A stretch of DNA of 64,000 bases from NORP233 sp050186825 (GCA_050186825.1 JBFWYD010000002.1:1-64000); one strand, 5' to 3'. Numbered from the stretch's first letter, positions 43,168 through 53,548 are shown. Notes: generated by a model from the letters alone, not told the origin. Numbers and translations: made by a program.

Positions 43168-43964
43168 GGAAAGAGCCGCCGCAGCTCCTCGATCCGCTCG
43201 AGCCACGTCGAGGCGATCTGGTAGCCGTCGTCCTCGTCGCCCGCGAACCGGTCCGCGCCCACGGGCCCCACCGGATCCTTGGGCCACGAGCGCTCGTAGA
43301 GCTGCAGCAGCGCGTTCAGCAGCTTGGGGTCGCGCGATCTCTCGGGCTCGGACAGCCGCGAACGCGCGTTGGCGCGGAAGTCTGGGTCCAGGAGCATGGC
43401 CACGACAGCGCACTGCGGAGCCACCCAGCTCGCCTCGGCCCGGCGCCAGAGGGCTCCGAGGGCCTTCCCATCCGCCCCGGTCGTCAGCAACCCGATCAGC
43501 CCGACCAGGTCCTCACGCCAGCCTCGACCCGACAGCAGGCGCACGCAGTCTGCGATGGGGTCCGGCCGGCGGAGGAAAGCGCTGCCCAGGCGAGCGAGTC
43601 CCGAAAGATCTCTTCCGAGCCAGAGGAGGGGCAGGTAGACGCCTACGTCCTGGGTGAGCTCTCGGAGCTCCGAATCCCCCACCGTCGGCTGCAAGGCCGC
43701 CCGACGGGCGCAGAGAGCCCGGGCGCCTGGCTCGCCGACGCTCGCTGCGCGCTCCACGCGCTCGAGCTCGAGCTCGCCTGACTGGACCTGGAGCTCGAGG
43801 TAGCCGGCCGCCGATTCGGGATCCAGCGATCCAAGCCGGCTGTACTGCTCCCAGGTGAGGGCTGGGACCCGGCGCACGAGCGCCTGCAACCAGGCCAACT
43901 CGTCGTCGTCCACGCCGCTCTCTCGCCAGCGGCGTTCGAGGTCCCGCAGCTCGGAGTCGCTCAT
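43164..43964 (-). CDS. hypothetical helical protein
   Basis: A 266-residue protein with no recognised domain. It opens with LRDLERRWRESGVDDDELAWL followed by a repeat-like motif (LQVQSGELELERVERAASVGE), a pattern I recall from unrelated-length proteins of Planctomycetes and Myxobacteria where it forms N-terminal helical repeats; here it is degenerate. The rest is Leu/Arg-rich helix (DPIADCVRLLSGRGWREDLVGLI). No signal peptide, membrane span or cysteine cluster. It is convergent with the L19-like gene (stops overlap) and followed by DUF790 on the same strand, but I infer no shared role. Confidence 0.6.
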   Translation of the reverse strand: MSDSELRDLERRWRESGVDDDELAWLQALVRRVPALTWEQYSRLGSLDPESAAGYLELQVQSGELELERVERAASVGEPGARALCARRAALQPTVGDSELRELTQDVGVYLPLLWLGRDLSGLARLGSAFLRRPDPIADCVRLLSGRGWREDLVGLIGLLTTGADGKALGALWRRAEASWVAPQCAVVAMLLDPDFRANARSRLSEPERSRDPKLLNALLQLYERSWPKDPVGPVGADRFAGDEDDGYQIASTWLERIEELRRLFP

Positions 43965-43994
43965 GGCTGCATCCTCCGCGCGCGCTCGAGCCCA

Positions 43995-45245
43995 TCACCC
44001 GCTGGGCAGCGCGGCGGCCTTACGCAGCTTCTCCAGCGCGCGCAGGACGGTGCGGGCGTTCGGGACCTCGCGGAAGGTGACGACGGGGCCCTCGAGCCCG
44101 CGCACGTCCTCGCTGCAGAGCTTGAGCCCCTGGTCGAGGGCGAGCACGAGGTTGGGGACGCCGTGCTCGCCGAGGGCGGCCAGGCGCCGGGCGACGCCGC
44201 CGCGGCGCCAGTAGCCGAGCACCTCGAGGTTGGCCTCGTAGCCCGAGGCGTGGACGAAGTGGAAGTCGGGGACGAGGACCTCGCCGCCGAGGCTGATCAG
44301 GGGGACCTTGGTGTCCACGCGCCACTCGCTCTCGAGCTCGGCGAAGCGGGACGCGAAGGCCTCGACGAGCTCGGGGAGCCAGGCGCCGGTGTCGCGGGCG
44401 TGGGTCACGAGTCCGTCCGCGGGGGAGAGCTGGAAGCGCTGGCGGCTGCGCGCCGACTTGCCGAGCGCGACGGTGGCCTCGAGCCGCCAGTCCTCGCACA
44501 GGAGCAGCGCGGGGAGGAAGCCCGCCATCTTCACGCCGTAGCGCGCGGTGGCGCCGAACAGCGAGAGCGGCCCGTCGAGCTCGAGCAGCACGCGGCCGTC
44601 GGGGAGGCGCGCGGCCAGGGTCAGGAGCCCGTGGAACTTCACCAGGCGCAGGAGCTGCCGCAGCCGCGGCGGATCCGCCGCGAGCACCTCGACCCGCAGG
44701 CCGTGCGCGCGCAGCAGCACGGCCTGAGCGAGCGCCAGGTTGTAGCGGTCCACCAGCTCCGCGGCCCTGAGCCCGCGGAAGGCCAGGACGGTCTGGTTGC
44801 GCTTGAGGTCCCCGTAGAGCGCCGTCTCGAGCCCCTCGCGCCCGAGCTCCGCGGGCAGCCCGTAGTCCGCGCCCGCAGCGAGGACCTCATCGAGCAGCGC
44901 GTCGCGGTCGAAGCGCCCCTCGCGCCGCGCCACGGCCGCGCGCGCGAAGAGCTCCAGCCGCAGCCGCCCGGCCGCCTCCGCCTCGAGCCCCAGCAGCTCG
45001 CAGCGATCCTCCAGCAGCTTCGCCAGCCCGCGCTCGAGCCGGAAATCCGGTCGCCCGCGCGCCCGCTCCTCGAGCTGATCCCGCAGCTCGCCCTGCGTCT
45101 TGCCGACGTGCGCCTCGAACAGCCCGATCAGCTCCGCCGCCCGCTCGCGGCAGGCGTCCGCGCCCTCGCCCTCGCCCACGGGCAGGTAGCCAGGCTGCAC
45201 CAGCCCCCGCCGCACGCGCGCCACGAGCAAGTCCCCGGTCAGCAC
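43995..45245 (-). CDS. DUF790 family protein, Bax1-like nuclease
   Basis: A 416-residue protein of the DUF790 family, whose archaeal member Bax1 is the nuclease partner of XPB helicase. The C-terminal part has the expected PD-(D/E)xK-like pattern: VLVPDFHFVH with the metal-binding Asp, then NLEVLGYWRRGG. The N-terminal part (LVARVRRGLVQPGYL, ALYGDLKRNQTVLAF, ELVDRYNLALAQAVLLRA) matches DUF790 helical blocks. It is the gene downstream of the XPB-like helicase on the same strand, separated by a 364-bp repeat-rich spacer. GTG 45245 with GGAGGG nine bases upstream is chosen; the longer open frame reads through repeat DNA. A role in excision-type DNA repair is inferred from the pair. Confidence 0.8.
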   Translation of the reverse strand: MLTGDLLVARVRRGLVQPGYLPVGEGEGADACRERAAELIGLFEAHVGKTQGELRDQLEERARGRPDFRLERGLAKLLEDRCELLGLEAEAAGRLRLELFARAAVARREGRFDRDALLDEVLAAGADYGLPAELGREGLETALYGDLKRNQTVLAFRGLRAAELVDRYNLALAQAVLLRAHGLRVEVLAADPPRLRQLLRLVKFHGLLTLAARLPDGRVLLELDGPLSLFGATARYGVKMAGFLPALLLCEDWRLEATVALGKSARSRQRFQLSPADGLVTHARDTGAWLPELVEAFASRFAELESEWRVDTKVPLISLGGEVLVPDFHFVHASGYEANLEVLGYWRRGGVARRLAALGEHGVPNLVLALDQGLKLCSEDVRGLEGPVVTFREVPNARTVLRALEKLRKAAALPSG

Positions 45246-45372
45246 GTGGGCCGTCCCTCCGGGCCTGGCTCGAGGGCGTCGCGAGACCTGGCTGCGTGGC
45301 TTCCGCAGCCGACTCCGGCAGCGGAGGCAGCCTGCCGTCCGAGTCGGGAGGAGCTGCGTGAGCGCTCGATTC

Positions 45373-45404
45373 TCAGCGCAGAGATCGCAGAGACCGCGGA
45401 GATC
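45373..45404 (+). repeat. dispersed repeat A, copy 2
   Basis: Same 32-bp unit as at 35307-35338, one or two mismatches. Confidence 0.8.
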
Positions 45405-45494
45405 TCCAGGACCCGTCGAGAGCGTGGCGGCGTCGGCGAAGGGCCTCGGTATCCGAGCGCCCTGGATCGGCGCCGCGCCTCCGCTCCAGCAGGC

Positions 45495-45526
45495 GATCTC
45501 CGCGATCTCTGCGATCTCTGCGCTGA
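45495..45526 (-). repeat. dispersed repeat A, copy 3 (inverted)
   Basis: Opposite orientation to copy 2; the pair can fold into an imperfect hairpin of about 30 bp. Confidence 0.8.
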
Positions 45527-45609
45527 TATCCAACGCCTTCGCGGGCCAACCCGAAGCCGGACTCGCGTGGGCCTTCGGTCGCCAGTGCCCATGCCTGCTC
45601 GACCGCGTC

Positions 45610-47385
<1,776 letters not shown>

Positions 47386-47595
47386 AACTCTTACAGCCCG
47401 AATCGCTTGATGCGGGGACCCCGTCTCGTTCCATTTCTGGATCAGGCCGCGACCCGAAAATGGGGATCATGCGTCTCGTGCGAAGGGAACGAAAGGCGCA
47501 ACTCCCTATTCGGTCGATGGGTTCCGGTGGTTCGGGGCTTGCAACAGGGTCGAGCGACCGGGTCGACAGGCCGGGTCCAGCCGAGGAGTGTCAGC
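47386..47595. promoter_or_regulatory. 210-bp divergent promoter region, AT-richer than surroundings
   Basis: Between the XPB-like gene (minus) and the helical-module gene (plus). It contains TAAGAG close to the XPB start and a stretch near 47440-47530 with lower GC than the genes around it. No riboswitch or palindrome recognised. Confidence 0.35.
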
Positions 47596-48363
47596 GTGAA
47601 CTCGACGAGCCGTGAGCTGCTCAAGATCGCCCTCGACCGAGGGTATCTCGATGCGGACGTGGTGCGTCGCGTGGCCCGCGAGGCCAAGACTCGCCGCGTC
47701 TCGCCCGAGCGGGTGCTGCTCGAGCGCCGCCTCCTCAGCGTCCGCCGGATGGAGCGCCTCCGCACCCACCTCCGCTACCGCGTGACCCGCCAGGGCGACA
47801 AGGCCTACGCGGCGGTGGCCGCGCGCTCGGGGCTCGTGTCCCTCGACCAGCTGCGCGCGGCGCTCAAGTACCAGAAGACCCTGTTCACGACGGAGCGTCG
47901 CTGCATCCGCGTGGGCAGCCGGCTGATCGAGCAGGGGCTCCTGACGGTCGACCAGGACCGCAAGCTCCGCGCCCGCTCCCACGCGCTCGCCGCCTCCGCG
48001 CCCGCGCGGAAGAAGGGGCAGCAGGACGCGTCCTCGACCCAGGCCCTGCCGCTGGACGAGGAGAGCCGCCTGCGCTCGCGCACCGGCGACCAGCCCCCCG
48101 CCTCCTACGCCGCGATCGAGGCCGCCCTGGCCCGCGTCGACGCGATCCGCGCCCTCCAGGAGGACCTCTCGACGAGCGAGCGCTCCCTCCCCTCCGAGCA
48201 GCTCGCGACCCCCGACTCCGCCGAGGAGTTCGAGAACGCGCTCGCGACCCTGGCCCGCCGCCGCGTGGGCGCCAGCCCCGACTTCCACGGCGAGGAGCAG
48301 CCCCGCCGCCGCCGCGCCAAGAAGAAGGCCTCGAAGCTCCTCGCGATCTTCGACGCCGCCTAG
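47596..48363 (+). CDS. protein of repeated helical modules, function unknown
   Basis: A 255-residue protein. Two helical modules occupy the N-terminal half: ELLKIALDRGYLDADVVRRV ending in VLLERRLLSVRRMERLRTH, and AYAAVAARSGLVSLDQLRAA ending in VGSRLIEQGLLTVDQDRKLR. The same pattern (short helix, I-A-L, loop, then G-x-I-L, then a loop and Q/R-rich helix) begins the kinase at 10722-12332 and the PilT-like ATPase at 57975-59498. The C-terminal half is charged and low-complexity, ending in RRRRAKKKASKLLAIFDAA. GTG 47596 has GAGGAG seven bases upstream. It may be an adaptor that pairs with those proteins. Confidence 0.7.
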   Translation: MNSTSRELLKIALDRGYLDADVVRRVAREAKTRRVSPERVLLERRLLSVRRMERLRTHLRYRVTRQGDKAYAAVAARSGLVSLDQLRAALKYQKTLFTTERRCIRVGSRLIEQGLLTVDQDRKLRARSHALAASAPARKKGQQDASSTQALPLDEESRLRSRTGDQPPASYAAIEAALARVDAIRALQEDLSTSERSLPSEQLATPDSAEEFENALATLARRRVGASPDFHGEEQPRRRRAKKKASKLLAIFDAA

Positions 48364-48366
48364 CGG

Positions 48367-49128
48367 CTACTCCCCAATCTTCAGGAGCTCGACCTCGAAT
48401 ACGAGCGTCGCGTAGGCCGGGATGGTCGGAGGACGACCCTCGGGGCCGTAGGCGAGCTGGTAGGGGACGTAGAGCTCGTACTTGGCGCCGACCTTCATCA
48501 GCTGCAGGCCCTCGGTCCAGCCGGGGATCACGCGGTTGAGCGGGAACGAGGTCGGCTGGCCGCGCTGGACCGAGCTGTCGAAGACCTTCCCGTCGATCAG
48601 CTTGCCCGTGTAGTGCACGGTGACGGTGTCGGTGGGCTTGGGCTGCGGGCCCTCACCCTCCTTCAGGACCTTGTACTGCAGGCCGCTCGCGGTCTTCTTG
48701 ACCCCCTCCTTCTTCTCGTTGGCGGTGAGGAAGTCGATCCCGACCTGCTTGTCCTTGCGGGCGGCGACGCGCTTGTCGTACTCGGCCTTGGCGCGGCGGA
48801 GCTCCTGCTCCTGCTGCCCGGCGGGGACCTCCTTCTTGATCATGACGCTCTGGAGGTCGAACAGCGCGTCCTCGCGCTGCTCGTCGCTCATGGTCGAGGC
48901 GCCGCGGATCGCGTCGGCGAAGCCGCGCCCGGCCTCGGTGGCATCGACGTAGTCCTTGAGGCCGCGCCCGCGCTGGGCGCCGATGAAGTAGCCGACGGCG
49001 TAGCCGCGCGTCTTGGCCCCGGCGGCGTCGTCGGCCGGCTTGGGCGCGCCGTCCTGCGCGGGCAGGCGGCCGGCCACGAGGCCGATGCCGAAGGCGATGG
49101 TCACGGGGAGGAGCAGGCGCTTGGTCAT
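48367..49128 (-). CDS. FKBP-type peptidyl-prolyl isomerase, FkpA/Mip-like
   Basis: An exported folding helper of 253 residues. Signal peptide: LLLPVTIAFGIGLVAGRLPAQ. The N-terminal helical dimerisation region contains SVMIKKEVPAGQQEQELRRA. The FKBP domain (about 150-253) has VTVHYTGKLIDGKVFDSS, VIPGWTEGLQLMKVGAKYEL and PYQLAYGPEGRPP, the usual active-site pattern. It catalyses proline isomerisation in the periplasm. Start ATG 49128 has AAAAGGGG upstream. TATCCT at 49179-49184 may be the -10. Its stop lies 3 bp from the stop of the preceding plus-strand gene. Confidence 0.94.
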   Translation of the reverse strand: MTKRLLLPVTIAFGIGLVAGRLPAQDGAPKPADDAAGAKTRGYAVGYFIGAQRGRGLKDYVDATEAGRGFADAIRGASTMSDEQREDALFDLQSVMIKKEVPAGQQEQELRRAKAEYDKRVAARKDKQVGIDFLTANEKKEGVKKTASGLQYKVLKEGEGPQPKPTDTVTVHYTGKLIDGKVFDSSVQRGQPTSFPLNRVIPGWTEGLQLMKVGAKYELYVPYQLAYGPEGRPPTIPAYATLVFEVELLKIGE

Positions 49129-49178
49129 GAGACCCCTTTTGTCTCCGCCGAGAACGTGGTCTCGGACGCGGGGTCGAG

Positions 49179-49184
49179 AGGATA
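49179..49184 (-). promoter_or_regulatory. -10-like TATCCT of the FKBP gene
   Basis: TATCCT on the minus strand, 50 nt before ATG 49128. Confidence 0.3.
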
Positions 49185-49216
49185 CGGGATCGTCGGCCGG
49201 AGGCGAGCCTTGCGGG

Positions 49217-49819
49217 CTACTCGAGCTCCAGGTCCTCGTCCTCGTCGTAGGCGTCCGGGAGCAGGTCCTCCTCGCCGAGCTCCGCGCCGCTGGGCTCCTC
49301 GTCGCTGGGAGCCTCCCGCGCGGGGATCCCGTCGAGGGTGCCGTCGGTCCAGGCCTCGTCGTCGCCCGGGTCGAGGATCAGCTCGCCCGTGACCTCGCCC
49401 GACTCCTCCAGGCTCACCGCCTGGAGCTGGTAGCCCGTGTTTCCGGCGTCGTCGACCGTGACGTCCTCGACCGAGTCCCCGGAGGCCGCGGCGGCCGCGG
49501 CCTGGCGGGCCTCGACCTCCTCCTGGGTCACGCAGGCCACCGTGGTGTCGCCGGCGCGGAACACGTCGCCCGGGCCCAGCGGGACCTCGGCGTAGCGCTC
49601 CAGCCGCTCCCCGTTGAGCAGGACCCCGTTGCGCGAGCCCAGGTCCTTGAGCTTGTAGCCCTCGGGCGTCTCGACCACCGCGGCGTGCTCGCGCGAGAGG
49701 GTGGGGTCGTCGTGGAACACGGGGAAGGGCTCGGCGCGGCCGATCACGAAGAAGGGGCCGTCGAGATGGAGGCGAGCCGAGCGGCGCGGACCCTTGATGA
49801 GGAACACGAGCTTCTCCAC
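49217..49819 (-). CDS. FHA domain protein with acidic C-terminal tail
   Basis: A 200-residue cytoplasmic protein. Residues about 20-95 form a forkhead-associated domain: FVIGRAEPFPVFHDDPTLSR, then EHAAVVETPEGYKLKDLGSR and NGVLLNGERL, all phosphothreonine-binding positions present. The C-terminal half is acidic (EEDLLPDAYDEDEDLELE) and probably disordered. It presumably docks to targets phosphorylated by the kinases of this window. Start GTG 49819 is preceded by AGGAG at 10 bases; the long open frame before it has no support. TAAGAT at 49884-49889 fits a -10. Confidence 0.9.
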   Translation of the reverse strand: MEKLVFLIKGPRRSARLHLDGPFFVIGRAEPFPVFHDDPTLSREHAAVVETPEGYKLKDLGSRNGVLLNGERLERYAEVPLGPGDVFRAGDTTVACVTQEEVEARQAAAAAASGDSVEDVTVDDAGNTGYQLQAVSLEESGEVTGELILDPGDDEAWTDGTLDGIPAREAPSDEEPSGAELGEEDLLPDAYDEDEDLELE

Positions 49820-49883
49820 GGCTGGTCGGCTCCTGCACGCGCGGGCGGGCTCGCCGGTTCCGCGCTTCCTCGGGTCCGCCCGG

Positions 49884-49889
49884 ATCTTA
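49884..49889 (-). promoter_or_regulatory. -10-like TAAGAT of the FHA gene
   Basis: TAAGAT on the minus strand, 64 nt before GTG 49819. Confidence 0.3.
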
Positions 49890-49914
49890 GCCGTCTCGTC
49901 GGATGAGGCGAAAC

Positions 49915-49935
49915 GATGGGCAGATCTTGCCCATC
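49915..49935. promoter_or_regulatory. inverted repeat, possible operator
   Basis: GATGGGCA, 5-nt centre GATCT, TGCCCATC: two perfect 8-bp arms in the 287-bp divergent region between the FHA gene and the gene at 50107. Spacing suits a dimeric regulator; no regulator gene is adjacent. Confidence 0.35.
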
Positions 49936-50106
49936 CCCAGATTTGGCGACACGCAACGCCGCGCAACTCGTTGCTGAGAGGCCCGGCCCCTGGCGCGGCG
50001 GCTGCACTGGGCCGAGCGACACGGCAGGAGGCCACTGGGCGGCGCGCGGACCCGAGCGCGCCCCCGCTGCCCGCGTGCGCGCGGGCCCAACGAAACAGGA
50101 CCACCC

Positions 50107-51087
50107 ATGAGCGCGCTGCCCCAGGCCGCCCTCCGCTGGGCTCGGGAGCTCCTCGGCGCCGAGCCCGACGAGGGCGGGCGCTACCGCCTCGAGATCCTCC
50201 ACGAACGGCTCGCGCCGTCGCCCTTCCACCGGACCCGCGTCTACCGCGTCGAGCTCGCGGTGTGGGACCTGGCGCAGGTGGCCCACCTCTCGCGCTCGGG
50301 CCCGCTGCGCTATCCCGAGGACCCGCTCGGGGTCGGCGAGTCCGCGAGCGAGCCGCCGCCCCGCGAGGGGCCGCCGCCGCGCGCCTGGCGCCAGGCGCGC
50401 GCGGCGGGGCGCATGCGCTACCCCGAGGCCCGCGTCGGCTGCCGCTCCTGGCGCCTGGTCCGCGGCGACCTGTGGGTGTGGCTCGAGCGGCGCGAGCCGG
50501 ACGGCTTCCTGGAGCTCGACCTCGACCCCCTGGACGCCGCGCGCCTCGGCTATCGCGCCCCCTTCCTCCTGCGCGGCTCGACCCAGCGCGCGGCCCTCTC
50601 GCGCCCGAGCGCGGTCGTGCGCGCGCGCGCGGCGCTGCCCGACCTGCCCGAGGACGCGCACCTGGTCTACTCGCGCCTCGCGCGGCGCACGACGGGCAAG
50701 CGCCAGGAGCGGGTGTGGCACCTGCGCTGGCTGGTCGAGCGCGGGCCGCTGCGCGGCCGGGTGCGCGCCCTGGTCAACGCGTCCACGGGCGCGATCGCCG
50801 AGCTGCGGCAGGCGCTCTACTCCGCGGCCGCGGACCCGTGGAGCGAGCGAGAGACGGCGATCGTGGCCGAGGCCGAGATGGGCCGCCAGGCCCGCGCCCG
50901 CCTCGGGCGCACCTCGGTGATCGGCGTCGCGGTCGAGGCGGTGACCGACGAGGAGCCCGCGCGCCCCTGCTTCGTGGCCGTGGTCACCGACGCGCGCGCC
51001 CGCCGCTGGCGCGCGACCTGGACTGAGGGCGTGGTCGCCTTCCGCCGGCTCGAGGGCGAGGCAGAGGGCGAGGCCCAGGCGGGCTGA
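50107..51087 (+). CDS. hypothetical protein
   Basis: A 326-residue protein without recognised domain. It has no signal peptide and no membrane span; Arg, Trp and Ala are abundant. Two blocks look beta-rich and may be related copies (GGRYRLEILHERLAPSPFHR near 22-42 and LRWLVERGPLRGRVRALVNA near 217-236). A Pro-rich stretch (ASEPPPREGPPPRAW) lies near 80. The start ATG 50107 has AGGA 7 bases upstream. The TGA stop is the first three bases of a palindromic element (51085-51353). Confidence 0.55.
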   Translation: MSALPQAALRWARELLGAEPDEGGRYRLEILHERLAPSPFHRTRVYRVELAVWDLAQVAHLSRSGPLRYPEDPLGVGESASEPPPREGPPPRAWRQARAAGRMRYPEARVGCRSWRLVRGDLWVWLERREPDGFLELDLDPLDAARLGYRAPFLLRGSTQRAALSRPSAVVRARAALPDLPEDAHLVYSRLARRTTGKRQERVWHLRWLVERGPLRGRVRALVNASTGAIAELRQALYSAAADPWSERETAIVAEAEMGRQARARLGRTSVIGVAVEAVTDEEPARPCFVAVVTDARARRWRATWTEGVVAFRRLEGEAEGEAQAG

Positions 51088-51353
51088 CAGCGTCAACCAC
51101 TTGATTCGATGGGGCTGGTGCCCGTGTCCGTGAGGCCGCAGGGGTTGTCGGTAGCCAGAAACACGGAACAGGAACAGCAATAGCAACCGGGAATGCTCCC
51201 ATGACCATGTTCCCGGTTGCTGTTGCTGTTCCGTGTTCCTCCCGAGGCAGGTGCCACGGGCGCAAGGTCGTCAACCGAAGGCTGCACCGAGAGCTTCGCT
51301 CTCAGATCAAACGGGTAGCGCTGCGAGTCGGCGTCAAGCGGTTGACGGTGTCA
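51085..51353. mobile_element. palindromic intergenic element 1 with TGAC ends (MITE-like)
   Basis: A 269-bp element bounded by 21-bp inverted ends (TGACAGCGTCAACCACTTGA at the left; TGACACCGTCAACCGCTTGA read from the right). Inside is a second hairpin with arms 51160-51193 and 51210-51237 made of GGAACA/GCAACA units, plus a small stem GAGAGC-TTC-GCTCTC at 51290-51304. The TGA of each end is the stop codon of the flanking gene. The same kind of ends is seen at 56755-56904. No ORF inside is convincing. Confidence 0.6.
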
Positions 51354-51551
51354 GTCGAGCTGCGGGACGCCGTGCTCGTCGAGCCAGGCGAGCGCGGCGA
51401 CGCGCACCTCCTCGCTGGGGGTGGGGATCGTGAAGTCGCGCCCCTCGGCGTCTGCGAGCTCCACGTAGCCCGGGTGCGGTCGATAGCCGAGCAGGGCCGC
51501 CACACCCATGGTCATGCGCGGGCGTGGTCTCGGCTTGATGTGCTCCCTCAC
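51351..51551 (-). CDS. 66-residue hypothetical protein
   Basis: A small protein starting at GTG 51551 inside the stop of the FGE-like gene (GTGA overlap) and stopping at the TGA of palindromic element 1. It contains a compact, polar fold-like sequence: GYRPHPGYVELADAEGRDFT, SEEVRVAALAWLDEHGVPQL. The overlap and codon pattern continuing at the same GC support translation. Not recognised; perhaps a small accessory domain of the neighbouring FGE-like protein. Confidence 0.6.
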   Translation of the reverse strand: MREHIKPRPRPRMTMGVAALLGYRPHPGYVELADAEGRDFTIPTPSEEVRVAALAWLDEHGVPQLD

Positions 51552-52315
51552 GCTCGCCCCTGTGCCAGGTCCTCGAGCGGGATCACCAGCCGCCAGCGGG
51601 CGAGGGCCGGGCTGCCGGCGGGGATCCGGTAGCGCCCCTCGCTCGCGAGCGCGAGCAGCTCGCCCGGCCCCTCGCAGGACCACTCGCGGTAGGGGGCCGG
51701 GAACACCAGCCCGTAGGCCGGCGAGCGCTCGACGGCGCGGTCGCGCTCCACCGGAGCGCAGCCCGAGGGGCGCAGGCGGTCGGGCTCGTCGTTGGGCCAG
51801 CACGCGGTCCAGTCGCCGTCGAGGAACAGCCCGCCGCGCCAGGCCTTCTTCCACTCGCGCGCGCTGGGGAGGCGGCCCCCCGCGGCGCGCGCCCGGTCGC
51901 TGGCCTCGGCGTGGGAGCGCTCGTCCTCGGACCAGAGCGAGATCAGGAAGGGCGGGAGCACCACGCGCTCCAGGGCCGCGCGGCTGCCGCCGGGCTCGAG
52001 CGAGCTGCGCCAGGCGCAGGCCCCGTCCTCGAGGTAGGCGCCGCCCGAGACCAGGGCCAGCTCGAGCCCCGCGGCCGCGCGGAAGGTCTCGGTGGGATGC
52101 AGGCCCTGGCCGAGGTCGTGCAAGGCGAGACCCAGGCGCCGGGCCAGGGCGTCGGCCGCCTCGCGCTGGAGCGGCCCGCCCGCGACGCGCGCGGCCTCCA
52201 GCGCGAGCAGCAGCTCGCCCGCGCGCAGGGCGGCGCCGGTCAGGGCCTCGGCCGCCTCGGCGTCGTGCGGCGCGGCGCCGAAGTCCCGCAGGGCGCGCTG
52301 GAGCGACTCGTCCAC
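51548..52315 (-). CDS. degenerate formylglycine-generating-enzyme-like protein
   Basis: A 255-residue protein. The C-terminal ~170 residues follow the sulfatase-modifying-factor (FGE) fold: LALVSGGAYLED, RVVLPPFLISLW, then RLPSAREWKKAWRGGLFLDG, the conserved block of this family. The N-terminal ~75 residues are helical. It lacks a signal peptide. The two catalytic cysteines of true FGEs are not obvious, so it may be a binding module instead. Start GTG 52315; it lies 7 bp after the aminotransferase gene and overlaps the next small gene by 4 bp. Confidence 0.65.
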   Translation of the reverse strand: MDESLQRALRDFGAAPHDAEAAEALTGAALRAGELLLALEAARVAGGPLQREAADALARRLGLALHDLGQGLHPTETFRAAAGLELALVSGGAYLEDGACAWRSSLEPGGSRAALERVVLPPFLISLWSEDERSHAEASDRARAAGGRLPSAREWKKAWRGGLFLDGDWTACWPNDEPDRLRPSGCAPVERDRAVERSPAYGLVFPAPYREWSCEGPGELLALASEGRYRIPAGSPALARWRLVIPLEDLAQGRA

Positions 52316-52322
52316 GGGCCTC

Positions 52323-53546
52323 CTACGGAGCCGAGGCGCCGACCACCTGGGCGAAGGCGGCGAGCACGTGCTCGACCTCGGCCAGGGCGTTGGACCAGTG
52401 GGGCGCGAAGCGCAGGTAGCCGTCCGGCGTGGAGACCGAGACGCCGCGCGCGGCCAGCCCGGCGGCCACGGCGGCCAGCTCGTGCCCGGGCGGGGGCAGG
52501 CAGGCCAGGATCCCCGAGCGCGCGGCCGGGTCGGCGGCGCGGACGGAGCGGCAGCCGAGCTCGAGCAGGCCGGGCTCTAGGGCGTCGTGGTAGGCCTGGT
52601 GATGGGCGGCGATCTCCCGGGCCCCGAGCGCCTCGAGCACGGCCAGGGCGGCCTCGAGCGCCGCGAAGCCGCAGGCGTTGCCCACCCCGGGCTCGAGCAG
52701 CGAGGCGTCCTGCTTGAAGTTGCGGTCGTAGCGGAGGTGCCCCGCGCCCTCGAACAGGAAGCGCAGGGCGTCCTGGTGCGAGAGCCAGCCGGCCACGCGC
52801 GGCACGAGCGCGCGGGCGCGGGCGGGCGCCACGTAGGCGAAGCCGGCGCCCTCGAGCCCGCCCAGCCACTTGTGCGCGCCGGAGACGAGGTAGTCGACGC
52901 CGTCGCGCGCGACGTCGAGGGGCAGCGCGCCCGCGGCCTGGATCGCGTCCACGAACAGCTCGGCCCCGTGCGCGCGGCACAGCGCGCCGATCTCCTGGAG
53001 AGGGAGCGCCAGGCCGGTCTGGAACTCCACCGCGGACAGGGCGACCAGGCGCACGCCGCGGCGCAGCTCCTGCTCGAGGCGCTCGAGGCCCAGGCCCGAG
53101 CCGTCGTCGAAGCCCTCGAGCGGGGCGAACACCGGCTCGAGCGCGTGGTCCCGCGCGACCGCCTGCCAGGGCGTGACGTTGGCGGGGAACTCGCCCTCGA
53201 ACAGGAGCACGCGCTCGCCCGGGCGCCAGGCGATCGAGCGCGCGATGTCGATCACGCCGCGGGTGGTGCCTGCCACGAGCGCGATCGTCTCGGGCCCCTC
53301 GGCGCCGAGGAAGCGGGCCAGCGCGCCGCGCAGCCGGTCGCGCTGGGCGACCCAGGTCGGGAAGGCCTCGGCCCCGCGCGCCGCCACGTCGTCGGCGCAG
53401 GCGCGCGCCGCCGCGCGCGCGGGCAGGGGCGGGATCCCGATCGCGGCGTGGGCCAGGTAGGCGCGCGGGCGCAGGTCGGGGAACAGCGCCCGCTCCCCCA
53501 GGCGCGGGGGTGGCTCGAGCGCGGGGAGCGGCGGGGCGGCGCTCAC
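52323..53546 (-). CDS. class V aminotransferase (cysteine desulfurase/isopenicillin-N epimerase-like)
   Basis: A 407-residue PLP enzyme of fold type I. The cofactor lysine is in VDYLVSGAHKWLGGLEG, and VAGTTRGVIDIARSI, ELFVDAIQAAGALPLDV and the C-terminal domain (SVSTPDGYLRFAPHW) fit the cysteine desulfurase-like superfamily. A Cys-containing mobile loop needed for desulfurases is not obvious, so an epimerase, lyase or aminotransferase is more likely than IscS. GTG 53546 starts 2 bp after the cytochrome-like lipoprotein stop, in a tight operon with the FGE-like gene. The actual substrate is unknown. Confidence 0.85.
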   Translation of the reverse strand: MSAAPPLPALEPPPRLGERALFPDLRPRAYLAHAAIGIPPLPARAAARACADDVAARGAEAFPTWVAQRDRLRGALARFLGAEGPETIALVAGTTRGVIDIARSIAWRPGERVLLFEGEFPANVTPWQAVARDHALEPVFAPLEGFDDGSGLGLERLEQELRRGVRLVALSAVEFQTGLALPLQEIGALCRAHGAELFVDAIQAAGALPLDVARDGVDYLVSGAHKWLGGLEGAGFAYVAPARARALVPRVAGWLSHQDALRFLFEGAGHLRYDRNFKQDASLLEPGVGNACGFAALEAALAVLEALGAREIAAHHQAYHDALEPGLLELGCRSVRAADPAARSGILACLPPPGHELAAVAAGLAARGVSVSTPDGYLRFAPHWSNALAEVEHVLAAFAQVVGASAP

Positions 53547-53548
53547 GC

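Larger units (their letters stand above)
45246..45609. other. 364-bp spacer with an inverted pair of repeat A
   Basis: Between DUF790 and XPB genes. It contains repeat A copies 2 and 3 in opposite orientation, 90 bp apart, which could form a long hairpin. No gene supported; translation of repeat A gives a spurious extension of the DUF790 frame. Confidence 0.6.

Noticed and set aside
45246..45533. N-terminal extension of the DUF790 protein
   Set aside because: The extension is translated from repeat A and intergenic DNA; a GTG with ribosome binding site at 45245 starts the conserved part.
51088..51350. tRNA or small RNA gene in the hairpin-rich spacer
   Set aside because: No cloverleaf, no TPsiC-like GTTCGAATC box, and the hairpins are explained by the palindromic element.
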